Notes: generated from the sequence alone by a model not told the origin. A stretch of 64,000 bases of DNA from Clostridium carboxidivorans P7 (GCF_001038625.1 NZ_CP011803.1:1426001-1490000), one strand, 5' to 3'. Counted from the first letter of the stretch, positions 27,378 through 37,236 are shown. Made by a program: numbers and translations.

Positions 27378-27626
27378 ATGAATTTTATATTTGATTTAAT
27401 GCTTCTTGCTTTAGTTATGATTCCTATCATACTAGAATGTATTAAAACCAATAGAAAACGTAAACTTCTTCCAATTCTTATTTATTTTAATCTTATAATA
27501 ATATCCTTTTTTGAAAGACTAAGTGTAAATAGCCATTTAATAATACTAGCATTATGTGTTAATTTGTTTTTTGCAATTAGATTTATATATGTTGAATATA
27601 ATGATGAATGTAAAAGGAAAAAGTAG
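27378..27626 (+). CDS. Small membrane protein of unknown function
   Basis: The 82 residues form two or three hydrophobic segments (MNFIFDLMLLALVMIPIIL, then LLPILIYFNLIIISFF and LIILALCVNLFFAIRFIYV, each given in part) joined by a basic loop, with a charged C-terminal tail. TAGGGG lies 11 bases before the ATG, slightly far. No family is recognised. It is followed by a strong terminator, so it seems to be a separate transcription unit. Confidence 0.6.
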   Translation: MNFIFDLMLLALVMIPIILECIKTNRKRKLLPILIYFNLIIISFFERLSVNSHLIILALCVNLFFAIRFIYVEYNDECKRKK

Positions 27627-27670
27627 ATATACTAAGATATTATATATTTTGAAATATGCGCCTTGGTGTG

Positions 27671-27715
27671 AAAAATTCCTCAAATTATCTTTAAAATAAT
27701 TTGAGGAATTTTTTA
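27671..27715 (+). terminator. Terminator before the tetR-type operon
   Basis: An 18-bp inverted repeat (27671-27688 with 27696-27713) around a seven-base loop. Its A-run and T-run flanks make it able to work in either direction. It isolates the following operator and promoter from upstream transcription. Confidence 0.82.
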
Positions 27716-27722
27716 CAATACA

Positions 27723-27782
27723 CCTATTGACCATGTGGTCAATAGGTATTATAATATATTTATCGACCATGTGGTCAATAAA
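27723..27782 (+). promoter_or_regulatory. TetR-type promoter with two palindromic operators
   Basis: Two nearly identical palindromes centred on GACCATGTGGTC lie at 27723-27746 (11-bp perfect arms) and 27759-27782 (one mismatch), 36 bp apart. TTGACC (27727-27732) and TATAAT (27750-27755) are spaced 17 bp. The -35 box lies inside the first operator, and the second begins just after the -10 box. Binding by the regulator encoded just downstream should block its own operon (inference from layout). Confidence 0.88.
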
Positions 27783-27806
27783 GTAAAATTTTTGGAGAGT
27801 GATAAA

Positions 27807-28457
27807 ATGTACGAGAATTTTGAAAAAATATCAGAAGAAAAAAAGAATAGAATTATTAAAGCAGCTTTAAAAGAGTTTGCTGTAAAAGGCTATGAAGAGG
27901 CATCTACTAATAATATTGTAAAAGAAGCAGGTATATCTAAAGGAATGATATTTCACTACTTTGAAAATAAAAAGAATTTGTATTTATACATTTTAGACTA
28001 TTGTGCTGAATTATATTTTCAAAAGACAAAAGAAATATGTGAAAAATATCATAATAGTGCATTTGAAAAGTTTAATCAATTATTGGAAGAGAGAACAGAA
28101 TGGCTTAAAGGTGAAATGTATTTAGGAATTATTATTTCAAATGCACTTTTGTGTAATTTACCAAATGAATTACAACCTATAGCAGCTGAAAAAACTCAAA
28201 GCTTAATACAAAGAATGAAAAAAGTTATGCTTAATAACATAGACACATCAGATTTTAATGAAAATGTGGATTTAAATAAGGTATTTGATATGTTTTCATT
28301 TATATTTCAAGCACTTACAATGAGATATTTAAAAAAATATTCTTTTATTCAAAGTGAATTAAAGGAGGAGGAAGTTATAAAAGAATTAGAAATGATGAAT
28401 AAAGAACTTGTATGTTTTATGGAAATAATAAAATATGGTGTTTGCAAGAGAGAGTAA
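27807..28457 (+). CDS. TetR-family transcriptional regulator
   Basis: The 216-residue regulator has an N-terminal HTH: KKNRIIKAALKEFAVKGYEE, then NNIVKEAGISKGMIFHYFENK. The C-terminal ligand domain is variable. ATG at 27807 follows GGAGAG. A longer frame from 27735 would run through the operators and is rejected. It is the first gene of an efflux operon with two adaptors and a DHA2 pump, so a toxic small-molecule ligand is likely. Confidence 0.93.
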   Translation: MYENFEKISEEKKNRIIKAALKEFAVKGYEEASTNNIVKEAGISKGMIFHYFENKKNLYLYILDYCAELYFQKTKEICEKYHNSAFEKFNQLLEERTEWLKGEMYLGIIISNALLCNLPNELQPIAAEKTQSLIQRMKKVMLNNIDTSDFNENVDLNKVFDMFSFIFQALTMRYLKKYSFIQSELKEEEVIKELEMMNKELVCFMEIIKYGVCKRE

Positions 28458-28482
28458 ATATGTTTTTAAGAGGAGGGATAAA

Positions 28483-29463
28483 ATGAAGAATCATATTAAA
28501 AAATTAATTCCGGTATTATTTATAATTCCAATGTTATTAAATGGATGCAGTTATTCTAAATCAAATGAAAGAGAAAGTATTAGTACAGCATCAGCTCCAA
28601 GGGAAGTTTTTATTTTTGCTGGAAAAATTCAAGCTGATAATTCCGTAAATTTGTCTTCTAAAATTTCACCTTCTAAGGTTACAAAAGTTAATGTACAAGT
28701 GGGAAGTAAAGTTAATGCTGGAGATTCAATTGTATATCTAGATACTACAGATTTAAAGAATCAACAAGATCAAGCAGAAGCAAAAGTAAATACAGCTAAG
28801 GCTGCTTTGGATAAAGTGCAGAGCAAAGCAAGACCTGAAGATATATCCATAGCAGAAGCAGCTATAGATAATGATAATAAAATTTACGAAAATGCTCTTA
28901 ATAATTATAATCGAATAAAAAAGTTATATGACACTGGAAATGAAACAAAACAAAATTTAGAGCAAATGGAAGCAAGCTTAAATACTGCAAAGGATAAGTT
29001 GATTTCAGATAAAGGTACTTTGGATAAACTTAATGATGGTGCTACAAAACAGGAGATAGCTTCTTCAGAGGCTTTGGTAAATGAAGCACAAGCTGCAGTG
29101 AATTCAGCTGCAAGTCAAGTAAATAATGGAATCATAACTTCACCAATATCTGGCACAGTAAGTGAATGTAATATACATGTAGGAGAAATTGCAGGAACAG
29201 GTGTTACTTTAGTTAAAATTGTAGGTAATAATCAGCTTTATATAGATGGATATGTACCTGAAAATGTGTTTAAAAAGATTAAAGTAGGTGAAGAGGTAGT
29301 TGTTAAAGCAGATGATATACCGGATAAAAGATTTAAAGGTGAAATATCTGTAATAAATCCTACACTTAGTTCTAATGGGAAAAATGTAGTTAGAGTTACT
29401 TTAAAAGAAGGAGCTGACATATTGAAACCAGGAATGATTACAGAAATAGGGCTTAAAGAATAG
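28483..29463 (+). CDS. Lipoprotein membrane-fusion (HlyD/RND-type adaptor) protein
   Basis: The 326-residue adaptor has a lipoprotein signal: a basic N-terminus, a hydrophobic stretch and the lipobox LLNGC at about 21-25, so it should be lipid-anchored on the outer face. A lipoyl-like half (VNVQVGSKVNAGDSIVYLDT) is followed by a ~100-residue coiled coil, the second lipoyl half (ITSPISGTVSECNIHVGEI) and a beta barrel. The start at 28483 is fixed by AGGAGGG. It lies between the regulator and a second, shorter adaptor. Confidence 0.87.
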   Translation: MKNHIKKLIPVLFIIPMLLNGCSYSKSNERESISTASAPREVFIFAGKIQADNSVNLSSKISPSKVTKVNVQVGSKVNAGDSIVYLDTTDLKNQQDQAEAKVNTAKAALDKVQSKARPEDISIAEAAIDNDNKIYENALNNYNRIKKLYDTGNETKQNLEQMEASLNTAKDKLISDKGTLDKLNDGATKQEIASSEALVNEAQAAVNSAASQVNNGIITSPISGTVSECNIHVGEIAGTGVTLVKIVGNNQLYIDGYVPENVFKKIKVGEEVVVKADDIPDKRFKGEISVINPTLSSNGKNVVRVTLKEGADILKPGMITEIGLKE

Positions 29464-29480
29464 AGGAGATGAAAAAGCAT

Positions 29481-30137
29481 ATGAAATCAAAAAAGAAGAT
29501 AATAATGAGCAGTATATTAATACTTATGATGGTAACTATAGTAGGAATAGTAGGATATTACTGGTATAATAGTACTCATTTTGTTTCTACAGATGATGCT
29601 AAGCTTAATGCAGATTTATTAAAAGTAAGTCCTCAAATATCTGGCAAACTTTTAGAATTTAGTGTTGAAGAAGGAGATAAAGTAAATAAAGATCAAATAA
29701 TTGGAAGACAGGATATAGCTGGACAAACTAGTGATACCTTAGAAAATGCTATTATTCGTTCTCCTATAGATGGAATAATTATAAAAAAGCAAGCAAATGT
29801 AGGAGAAATGTGTACAGCAGGTCAGACACTTGCTTATGTAATAAATCAGGATGACATATATGTAACAGCTAATATAGAAGAAACAAAATTAACTAAATTG
29901 AGGTCAGGTGAAAAAGTTGATATTACTATAGATAAATATAAAAATAAAAAATTTACTGGAAAAATAGATTCTATTGGTGAAGCATCTGCTGCTACATTTT
30001 CCTTACTTCCAACGTCAACCAGCGCTAACTTTACAAAAGTTGTACAAAAGGTACCAGTTAAAATTAAATTAGATAAGTATAGTAATGTTAAACTTTTACC
30101 AGGTATTAATGTAGTAGTTAATATACACATAAAGTAA
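29481..30137 (+). CDS. Membrane-anchored HlyD/EmrA-like adaptor, short
   Basis: About 218 residues with one N-terminal membrane anchor, then FVSTDDAKLNADLLKVSPQISG as in EmrA-type adaptors, a lipoyl-type half (VEEGDKVNKDQIIGRQD), a second (SPIDGIIIKKQANVGEM) and a beta barrel with DKYKNKKFTGKIDSIGEA. The long coiled-coil hairpin of EmrA is missing, which explains the small size. ATG at 29481 is 12 bases from AGGAG; the ATG at 29469 touches it and is less likely. It should pair with the DHA2 pump that follows. Confidence 0.83.
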   Translation: MKSKKKIIMSSILILMMVTIVGIVGYYWYNSTHFVSTDDAKLNADLLKVSPQISGKLLEFSVEEGDKVNKDQIIGRQDIAGQTSDTLENAIIRSPIDGIIIKKQANVGEMCTAGQTLAYVINQDDIYVTANIEETKLTKLRSGEKVDITIDKYKNKKFTGKIDSIGEASAATFSLLPTSTSANFTKVVQKVPVKIKLDKYSNVKLLPGINVVVNIHIK

Positions 30138-30167
30138 AAGAAAGGATTATAAAGGTAGGTGAATAGT

Positions 30168-31703
30168 GTGGAAGAAAAAGAATCTCCTTCTTACAAATGG
30201 TTATGCTTGGGAATAGTAATTATTGGAACTTTCATGGCATTTCTTGATACTAGTATTGTAAATATAGCCGTAACAAAAATAATGTCTTCTTTTGGATCGA
30301 CTCTAGATAGAACTCAATGGGTTTTAACTGGATATATGTTAGCATCAGGAGCAGTGATACCTCTCACTGGATATTTAGAGGATACTTTTGGAATGAAAAA
30401 AGTGTATGTATTTTCTCTAATTGTTTTTACAATTGGATCATTTATGTGTGGAGTTTCATGGAACATAAATGTATTGATATTTTCAAGAGTAGTACAGGCA
30501 ATAGGTGGAGGAATGATCATGCCTGTTAGCATGTCTATGGTATATAAAATAATGCCTAAAGATAAAATTGGAATAGCTACAGCAATTTATGGAATAGCAG
30601 CAATGGCAGCACCAGCTATTGGACCAACTTTAGGTGGATATATAGTTGAATATTTAACTTGGAATTTGATTTTTACAGTCAACGTCCCTATTGGAATTAT
30701 TGGAACCTTTTTAGCCATAGTGATTATAAAGGATAGTAAAGGAATGAAAGGACAAAAGTTGGATTATATTGGAGTAATAACTTCAACTTTAGGATTAGTA
30801 AGTATTCTCTATGTCATAGGTGAGGGATCTAATATAGATTGGGGAGAAATAAAATATCCATTATTAATTGCATTTGGAAGCTTTAATCTTATACTTTTTG
30901 TTTTACAAGAACTCACTACAGATAATCCTTTATTAGATTTAAGAATATTAAAAATATATAAATATACTTTAAGTTTAATAGTAACAAGTATTATAATGTT
31001 TGGTATATATGGTTTGCTGCTTTTAATGCCATTATTCTTACAAAACTTAGTAGGCCTAAGTGCTGTGAAAACTGGTATTATGATGATGGCTTATGCATTT
31101 GGATCAGCTTTATTTATGATGATAAGTGGCAAAATTTCAAGTAAAATTGGAGGTTTACCTTTAATCATTTTAGGCATGATTTTAATGTCAGTTTCAACTT
31201 ATAAATTATATTTCTTAAACTTGGATACAAGTAACAGCATTTTTACTTTATTAGTATTTTTAAGAGGGGCTTCAGTAGGAATGTGTATTATACTGATTCA
31301 AAATGAGGGGATGAATGCCTTGCCTAAGGAATTAGTAGGAAGAGGATCTTCTCTTCAAAATACAGTAAAACAAGTAGTGGGATCTTTAAGCATAACTATA
31401 CTTACAATATTCCTTCAGCATAGGCAAAATTTGCATTATTATAGATTAGCTGAGCAGTTTAATAGTATAAGTCCTATAAGTTCAAATTTTTTAAATTCAG
31501 CTAAAGAGTATATATTAGGGAAAGGTTTTGATTCAATAAATCCTCAAACTGGAGGTTTGTATCTTGCCTATTCATATTTAGGAAAAGAAGCTTATTTACA
31601 TGGAATAGATGATGCTTTTATGCTAACCTTATTTATCATGTTAGCAGCTATACCATTAGTATTTTTGTTTAAGAAAAGTGTTAAATTAAATGATAATCCA
31701 TAA
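30168..31703 (+). CDS. DHA2-family (EmrB-like) drug:H+ antiporter
   Basis: The 511-residue MFS protein shows the 14-TM pattern of DHA2 exporters. The N-terminal FMAFLDTSIVNIAV motif, WVLTGYMLASGAVIPLTGYLED and GGGMIMPVSMSMVYKIMP are family marks. GTG at 30168 or 30159 can serve as start; the former keeps spacing to the AGGTAGGTG site. Last gene of the TetR-controlled operon. Substrate unknown. Confidence 0.93.
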   Translation: MEEKESPSYKWLCLGIVIIGTFMAFLDTSIVNIAVTKIMSSFGSTLDRTQWVLTGYMLASGAVIPLTGYLEDTFGMKKVYVFSLIVFTIGSFMCGVSWNINVLIFSRVVQAIGGGMIMPVSMSMVYKIMPKDKIGIATAIYGIAAMAAPAIGPTLGGYIVEYLTWNLIFTVNVPIGIIGTFLAIVIIKDSKGMKGQKLDYIGVITSTLGLVSILYVIGEGSNIDWGEIKYPLLIAFGSFNLILFVLQELTTDNPLLDLRILKIYKYTLSLIVTSIIMFGIYGLLLLMPLFLQNLVGLSAVKTGIMMMAYAFGSALFMMISGKISSKIGGLPLIILGMILMSVSTYKLYFLNLDTSNSIFTLLVFLRGASVGMCIILIQNEGMNALPKELVGRGSSLQNTVKQVVGSLSITILTIFLQHRQNLHYYRLAEQFNSISPISSNFLNSAKEYILGKGFDSINPQTGGLYLAYSYLGKEAYLHGIDDAFMLTLFIMLAAIPLVFLFKKSVKLNDNP

Positions 31704-31724
31704 CCATACTGCTTTATCAGTACG
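31701..31724. terminator. Weak hairpin between convergent genes
   Basis: AACCATACTG and CAGTACGGTT pair over ten positions with one mismatch just after the exporter stop. No T-run follows, so terminator function is uncertain. Confidence 0.4.
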
Positions 31725-31743
31725 GTTGGATTTCATTTACAAT

Positions 31744-32262
31744 TTAATGATAAGTTTTAGTATAAATTGTATTTGATAATTTACTTTCTGAATGTGAAGT
31801 CATTTCTTCTAGAATATCTAAATATCTTTGAGATACTTCAGGACATACTGTTAATATAGTATCTATAACATAGTCGATATTGCTATCATCAATTTTTTTT
31901 GCATTGCTATCTTCATCACAAATCATATCTGTGCTGCTTAAAGAATTATATATAACATTTGTTATTGGAGATTCCATAACGTCATCGCCTTCTATACATT
32001 TTTCTGAAAAATATAAAGAACCATCTATTGCTAAAAATTCTCCATACACATATTCTTTTGAAGTATTATCTGAAGGACAATCATATTTAGTATGTTCAAC
32101 ATGTTTTAAATCAAGTATATTTTCTTCCTCTTTTCTTGTTAAAACACATCTTACTTCTAAATCTAATAGTCTTTCCTTCATATGTTCAGAAAAATTTTCT
32201 CCGAATTCTGAAATAAAGTGTTTTACTGATATAGTTTTTTTTATTTTATAATTTTTTCTCAT
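31744..32262 (-). CDS. Hypothetical protein, 172 aa
   Basis: A soluble, acidic protein with no signal peptide or membrane segment. A basic start (MRKNYKIKKTISVKHFI) is followed by a region with four scattered cysteines and a Ser/Asp-rich middle. TAAGGAGGA lies eight bases before the ATG, a strong sign that it is expressed. I do not recognise a family. It converges on the efflux operon and is followed downstream, on the other strand, by a long non-coding region. Confidence 0.6.
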   Translation of the reverse strand: MRKNYKIKKTISVKHFISEFGENFSEHMKERLLDLEVRCVLTRKEEENILDLKHVEHTKYDCPSDNTSKEYVYGEFLAIDGSLYFSEKCIEGDDVMESPITNVIYNSLSSTDMICDEDSNAKKIDDSNIDYVIDTILTVCPEVSQRYLDILEEMTSHSESKLSNTIYTKTYH

Positions 32263-32815
32263 TAATAAATCCTCCTTAAATTACGAAAACTTTTTTATTG
32301 AAGTTTCTCAGATACAAAATAAAGTAAATGCTTTAGCCTGAATAATCTAAAACATAAAAAGAATTACACGCGGCATAAGAACTCCAACTGCTTAAGCAAA
32401 AGAGTTCTTATAGCAACTTTAAAAGATATATATTAAGATGAAATTAAAATATAGGGTTAAAAGTTTTATAAGATAAAAAAACACCTTGTAAAGGTGATGG
32501 AAAATTTAATGTAGATAAAATATTAAGATTTCTAACATTTTAAAGTTCTAACCTTTTATGATGTTAAAAATTTTAAAATCTTTAATTTTTTCTACTCAAA
32601 AATAAACCTAGCATTCTTAAATATTAAATGGTATTAGTAACATTTCGCTTATTCTTCTAGTATACCACAATAGTTGAAAATTAACAAAATTTTTTTATTC
32701 CTTAAAAATAAAAAATTATAAAATAGTAAAAGTATGCATTTGTAACACAGTTGACACAATTGGCTTTTATAATTAAAAAAGAATTTACATAATACTTTAA
32801 AAAGGAGGCTAAAAA
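32263..32815. other. Intergenic region before the RND pump
   Basis: The 553 bases have no convincing gene. They contain a hairpin TAAGAACTC/GAGTTCTTA at about 32379-32415 and a small CACCTT/AAGGTG hairpin near 32485-32500. TTGACA at 32751 and TATAAT at 32768 are both perfect boxes but only 11 bp apart, so they cannot form one normal promoter. AAAGGAGG precedes the RND start. Confidence 0.4.
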
Positions 32816-35800
32816 ATGAATATAACTGAGATATCTGTGCGAAGGCCTGCTGCCATTACAATGGTAATAGCTTTCCTTATAGGGTTAGGTATATTTGGGT
32901 ATAAAAATTTAGGTGCAGATTTAATGCCATCTATGGATGTACCCGTAATTACTATAAGGACTACATATACTGGTGCAAATGCTGATGCAATAAAGAAGGA
33001 TGTGGTAAAGCCTGTTGAAGATGCAGTTTCTGGTATAAGTGGAGTGGATACTATATCATCTACTGCTAGAGAAGGATCTGGACAAACTGTAATACAATTT
33101 ACCAGTGAAACAAATATGAATACAGCTTTTCTTGATGTGGAAAAAGCAGTAGAAAAAGTACAAGGAAAACTTCCTACTAATGCCGATAAACCAGTATTAT
33201 CTAAAGTAGATTTAAATGCATCATCAGTTTTAACTCTTTCGCTAAATGGTAACGTTCCTTATGATCAACTGTGTAGTGAAGCAGATAAGGTACAACAAGC
33301 TATGGAAAAGGTTCCTGGTATAGGTAATGTAACCTTGCAAGGAAGTAATCCAAAACAATTAACTATAAAGCTTGATAAAAATGCATTAGAATATTATGGA
33401 GTAAATATAAATTCACTTTTAAGTAAAATTAAAAGTGACAATGCAAACATACCAGCAGGACAGATTAAACAAGAAAATATGAATGAAACATTGAGGGTTA
33501 TAGGAGAATTTGAGAATATAGATGACATAAAGAATATAACTGTTCCTACTGCCAATGGAGCAATTATCAGATTGAGAGACATAGCTGAAATTAAATTAGA
33601 TTATCCAGATGAAACTCAATTAAGAAGAATTAATTCTAAAAGCACTATAGGAATTGATCTTCAAAAACAAAGTGATGCAAATGTAGTTGAAGCTGTAAAT
33701 AATGCAAAACAGCAAATTGCAAAAATACAAAAACAACTTCCTAAAGGTGTAAATTTAATCATAGCAGATGATACCACTACAACTATAACTTCATCACTTT
33801 CAGAGATTAAACACAATCTTGTAGAGGGAATAATTACTACTGCCATAGTGCTTCTTTTATTTTTACGCAGCTGGCGTTCATCTTTAGTTGTTTTAGTAGC
33901 CATACCAACCTCTCTTATATCAACCTTTTTTATGATGTATGAATTGCATTTTACTTTGAATATGATGTCTCTAATGGGATTATCTTTATGTATAGGTATA
34001 CTGGTGGATGATTCTATAGTTGTACTTGAAAATATTCAAAGACATTTAGGGTTTGAAAAAGATCCTAAAATTGCAGCAATAGAAGGCCGTAACGAAATAG
34101 GTATGGCTGCAATTGCAATTACTCTTTGTGATGTAGTAATATTTGTGCCTGTAGCATTTATATCTGGTATGGTAGGAAAATATTTTAGAGAATTTGGATT
34201 AACTATTGCAGTTGCTTCTTTATTTTCTCTTTTTGTATCTTTTACCATTACCCCTATGTTGGCATCACGTTTGCTTAAGAAAAAGGACTCAAATTTGCAA
34301 ATTGGATTATTTAGAAAATTTAGAAACAATCCTATTTCGAGAATTTTTGCTAGATTTTCAGTTTTCTTTAATAAAGTTACTAAAGCTTATAGTAAATTTC
34401 TTGTTTGGTCTTTGGATAATAGAGGTAAAGTTTTAATAGTGACATCAATATTAGTAATTTTAAGTATTTCATTAGTAAAGTTAGGAATTATAAGTACAGA
34501 ATTTATGCCTCAATCAGATCAGAGTAGATTCACTGTTAACTTATCTCTTAATCCAGGATCTACTTTGAAGCAAACAGATGAAAAAGTAAAGCAGGTAGAA
34601 AAAGTTTTGCAAAAGATTCCAGGAATAGAGAGTTATTCTTCAACTGTTGGAGGTAATAGCGATACTGCTTCTGGAAATATAGTTGTAAGGCTTAAACCAA
34701 AAAATAAACGTAATAAAACTCAAACACAAATTGCAAGTCAGGTACGTGCATTTGGTATGAGGATGACAGGTGTAAGATTTTCTGTATCAGAATCAAGCGG
34801 GGTACCTGGTGCTGGCCGCGGCGGCGGAGGTGGAAATAATTCACGTTTGTCTATCAATGTAGCTGGAGATGATTTGAATACTTTAAAAACTATTGCAGAT
34901 AAAGTTGAGAGCATACTTAAATCTGTTCCAGGTGTTACAGATGTAAGTAATTCAACCACAACAAGTCAAAGTGAAATACAGGTTAAAATAAATAGGCTTG
35001 CTGCTTCTGAATATGGGGTTTCTACATCGGATATAGCATCAGTTATAAGAATGGCTGTTCAAGGTTCAACTACAGGAACTTATACTCAAAATGATATTGA
35101 TTATGATATCAATGTAGGATTTGCAGATGGACAAATAAAGAGTCCGGCAGATATTGCATCTATAAAAATTTTAAATTCATCAGGACAATTAGTATCACTA
35201 GGGCAGGTAGCTTCTGTTACACAAAATGATAGTCCTGTTACTGAATCAAGACAAGACAGAGAGGATGTAGTTACTCTCTCAGCTAATATGCAGGGAAGAG
35301 CATTAGGCGATATTAATAATGAGATTAATACAAGATTAAAAGCATTAACATTGCCAGAAGGATATTCAATAAAATTTGGCGGAGAACAAAAACAAATGGC
35401 ACAAGCATTTACTCCTCTTATAGAAGTTTTATTTGCTTCTTTTATATTAGTTTATATGATATTAGTAGTACTTTATGAATCTTTCTTAACACCATTTATA
35501 AGAATGATTTCTCTTCCATGTGCAATGATTGGAGCCTTTGGAATATTAGCATTAACAGGCAAAACTTTAAATATGATGTCCATGATAGGATTGATTATGT
35601 TGGATGGCTTGGCTTCTAAAAATGGTACTCTGCTTATTGATTATACCAATACTCTTATGAGTAGGGGACTTAATTTGAGAGAAGCACTTATAGAAGCTGG
35701 AACAACTAGGTTAAGACCAATTATAATGACTACTGCTACAATGATTGTGGGAATGCTGCCATCAGCATTAGCTTTGGGAGATGGTAGTGAAATGAAATCG

Positions 35801-35947
35801 GGAATGGCATGGGTAGTAATAGGAGGAATGATTACATCAACGTTGTTATCACCTATTATATTACCTATAGTGTATACACTAATGGATGATTTAAAACATT
35901 TTATTTCTAGGAAGTATAAACAAATATTACAGATAGAGGAGGCGTAG
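32816..35947 (+). CDS. RND-family efflux transporter (AcrB/HAE1-like)
   Basis: The 1043-residue inner pump has the two-fold RND layout: TM1, a large extracytoplasmic loop, TM2-7 and the repeat. Proton-relay acids are visible as D398-D399 in GILVDDSIVVLENI, and the opening ITEISVRRPAAITMVIAF is typical. A Gly-rich stretch (GAGRGGGGGNNSR near 660-672), locally GC-rich, lies in the second porter loop. Gram-positive RND pumps work without an outer-membrane channel. The adaptor gene follows four bases after the stop. Substrate unknown. Confidence 0.95.
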   Translation: MNITEISVRRPAAITMVIAFLIGLGIFGYKNLGADLMPSMDVPVITIRTTYTGANADAIKKDVVKPVEDAVSGISGVDTISSTAREGSGQTVIQFTSETNMNTAFLDVEKAVEKVQGKLPTNADKPVLSKVDLNASSVLTLSLNGNVPYDQLCSEADKVQQAMEKVPGIGNVTLQGSNPKQLTIKLDKNALEYYGVNINSLLSKIKSDNANIPAGQIKQENMNETLRVIGEFENIDDIKNITVPTANGAIIRLRDIAEIKLDYPDETQLRRINSKSTIGIDLQKQSDANVVEAVNNAKQQIAKIQKQLPKGVNLIIADDTTTTITSSLSEIKHNLVEGIITTAIVLLLFLRSWRSSLVVLVAIPTSLISTFFMMYELHFTLNMMSLMGLSLCIGILVDDSIVVLENIQRHLGFEKDPKIAAIEGRNEIGMAAIAITLCDVVIFVPVAFISGMVGKYFREFGLTIAVASLFSLFVSFTITPMLASRLLKKKDSNLQIGLFRKFRNNPISRIFARFSVFFNKVTKAYSKFLVWSLDNRGKVLIVTSILVILSISLVKLGIISTEFMPQSDQSRFTVNLSLNPGSTLKQTDEKVKQVEKVLQKIPGIESYSSTVGGNSDTASGNIVVRLKPKNKRNKTQTQIASQVRAFGMRMTGVRFSVSESSGVPGAGRGGGGGNNSRLSINVAGDDLNTLKTIADKVESILKSVPGVTDVSNSTTTSQSEIQVKINRLAASEYGVSTSDIASVIRMAVQGSTTGTYTQNDIDYDINVGFADGQIKSPADIASIKILNSSGQLVSLGQVASVTQNDSPVTESRQDREDVVTLSANMQGRALGDINNEINTRLKALTLPEGYSIKFGGEQKQMAQAFTPLIEVLFASFILVYMILVVLYESFLTPFIRMISLPCAMIGAFGILALTGKTLNMMSMIGLIMLDGLASKNGTLLIDYTNTLMSRGLNLREALIEAGTTRLRPIIMTTATMIVGMLPSALALGDGSEMKSGMAWVVIGGMITSTLLSPIILPIVYTLMDDLKHFISRKYKQILQIEEA

Positions 35948-35951
35948 AACT

Positions 35952-37229
35952 TTGAAGTTTGATATATCTAATGTATTAGTAGAAAGAAAAAAGTTGTTAA
36001 TAGCTATTGCTTTAATTGTGATAGCAGCATTATTAGGTTATAGAAGCTACAGCAGTTTAAGCAAAAAGAAAACATTACAAAATAGGAATCAAACAACCAA
36101 TGTAAAAACAGTAAAGGTTTCTCTTGGATCAATATCTTCAGAAATAGAATATGCCAGTAAATTAGTTCCAAACCAAGAAATATCTATTGCACCTAAAAGT
36201 GCAGGTAAGGTTGCTGCTATAAATGTTAAAGTTTCTGATAAAGTTACACAAGGTCAAATTTTATTTACGTTGGATTCATCAGAATTGAAAGCGCAGTTAG
36301 ATCAACAGCAGGCTAATTTAAATCAACAGCAAGCTAATTTACAAAAAACACAGGATTCTTCTCTGGCACAGCAAGTAGTACAAGCTAATCAAACATATCA
36401 AAGTTCACAATTAACATATAATGATGCAAAAAGTTATTATGAAAAGATGCAAAAGTTATATGAAACTGGGGCTGTATCTAAGCAGGATTTAGATAATTCT
36501 GCACTTAAATTCAATAGTGCACAAGTAGCTTTAAATGCTGCTCAAGATAATTTGAATTTAATACAGCAAAAAGTTGGACCTGAATCAGTGTCTGTAGCTC
36601 AAGCTCAATTACAGCAAGCTCAAGCAGGAGTGGATTCAGTAAAGACACAGATAAGTAATTATACAGTTACATCACCTATTACAGGTATAGTATCTGCAGT
36701 AAATGTACATGTAGGAGAAATTTCTTCTTCAGGAACATCAGCAGTTACTGTTATAGATCCTAATTCATTATTTGCACAAATAAACGTTCCTAGCAATTTA
36801 GTATCAAAAATTCAGGTAGGACAAAGTGTTACAGTAAAAATAGCTGATTCATCTGAAAAAACTGCAGCAGGGACTATAGAGACTATAACACCTGAAGCAG
36901 ATAGTAAAACTCAATCCTATTTAGTAAAAGTAAAAATTGATAATTCAAAGGGTGATTTTAAACCTGGAATGTTTTCAAAAGTAGCACTACCTTCTGACAC
37001 AAAAAATAATGTAATAACAGTACCTAATGAAACTATAAAATATGAAAGTGGAGTAGGTTATGTTTATACGGTGGTAAATGGAAAAGTTAAGAAGAATTTA
37101 GTCACTACAGGTATATTTAATAGCAAGTACACAGAAATAACATCTTCTTCAATTAAAGCGGATGATGATGTAATTACAGAAGGTCAAATTTTCTTAAAGG
37201 ATGGGCAAAAAGTTAAAATAGCTGATTAA
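35952..37229 (+). CDS. RND efflux adaptor (membrane-fusion protein)
   Basis: The 425-residue periplasmic-adaptor-type protein has an N-terminal membrane anchor at about 12-30, a lipoyl half (KVAAINVKVSDKVTQGQILFTLD), a Gln/Asn-rich coiled coil at about 110-215, the second lipoyl half (VTSPITGIVSAVNVHVGEI) and a barrel with a terminal membrane-proximal domain. TTG at 35952 is used; AGGAGG is nine bases upstream. Partner of the RND pump, with which it shares a transcript. Confidence 0.92.
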   Translation: MKFDISNVLVERKKLLIAIALIVIAALLGYRSYSSLSKKKTLQNRNQTTNVKTVKVSLGSISSEIEYASKLVPNQEISIAPKSAGKVAAINVKVSDKVTQGQILFTLDSSELKAQLDQQQANLNQQQANLQKTQDSSLAQQVVQANQTYQSSQLTYNDAKSYYEKMQKLYETGAVSKQDLDNSALKFNSAQVALNAAQDNLNLIQQKVGPESVSVAQAQLQQAQAGVDSVKTQISNYTVTSPITGIVSAVNVHVGEISSSGTSAVTVIDPNSLFAQINVPSNLVSKIQVGQSVTVKIADSSEKTAAGTIETITPEADSKTQSYLVKVKIDNSKGDFKPGMFSKVALPSDTKNNVITVPNETIKYESGVGYVYTVVNGKVKKNLVTTGIFNSKYTEITSSSIKADDDVITEGQIFLKDGQKVKIAD

Positions 37230-37236
37230 AATATTT

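Noticed and set aside
32751..32773. TTGACA and TATAAT as a promoter of the RND operon
   Set aside because: The spacing is only 11 bp, too short for a normal housekeeping promoter; kept only as a note in the intergenic entry.
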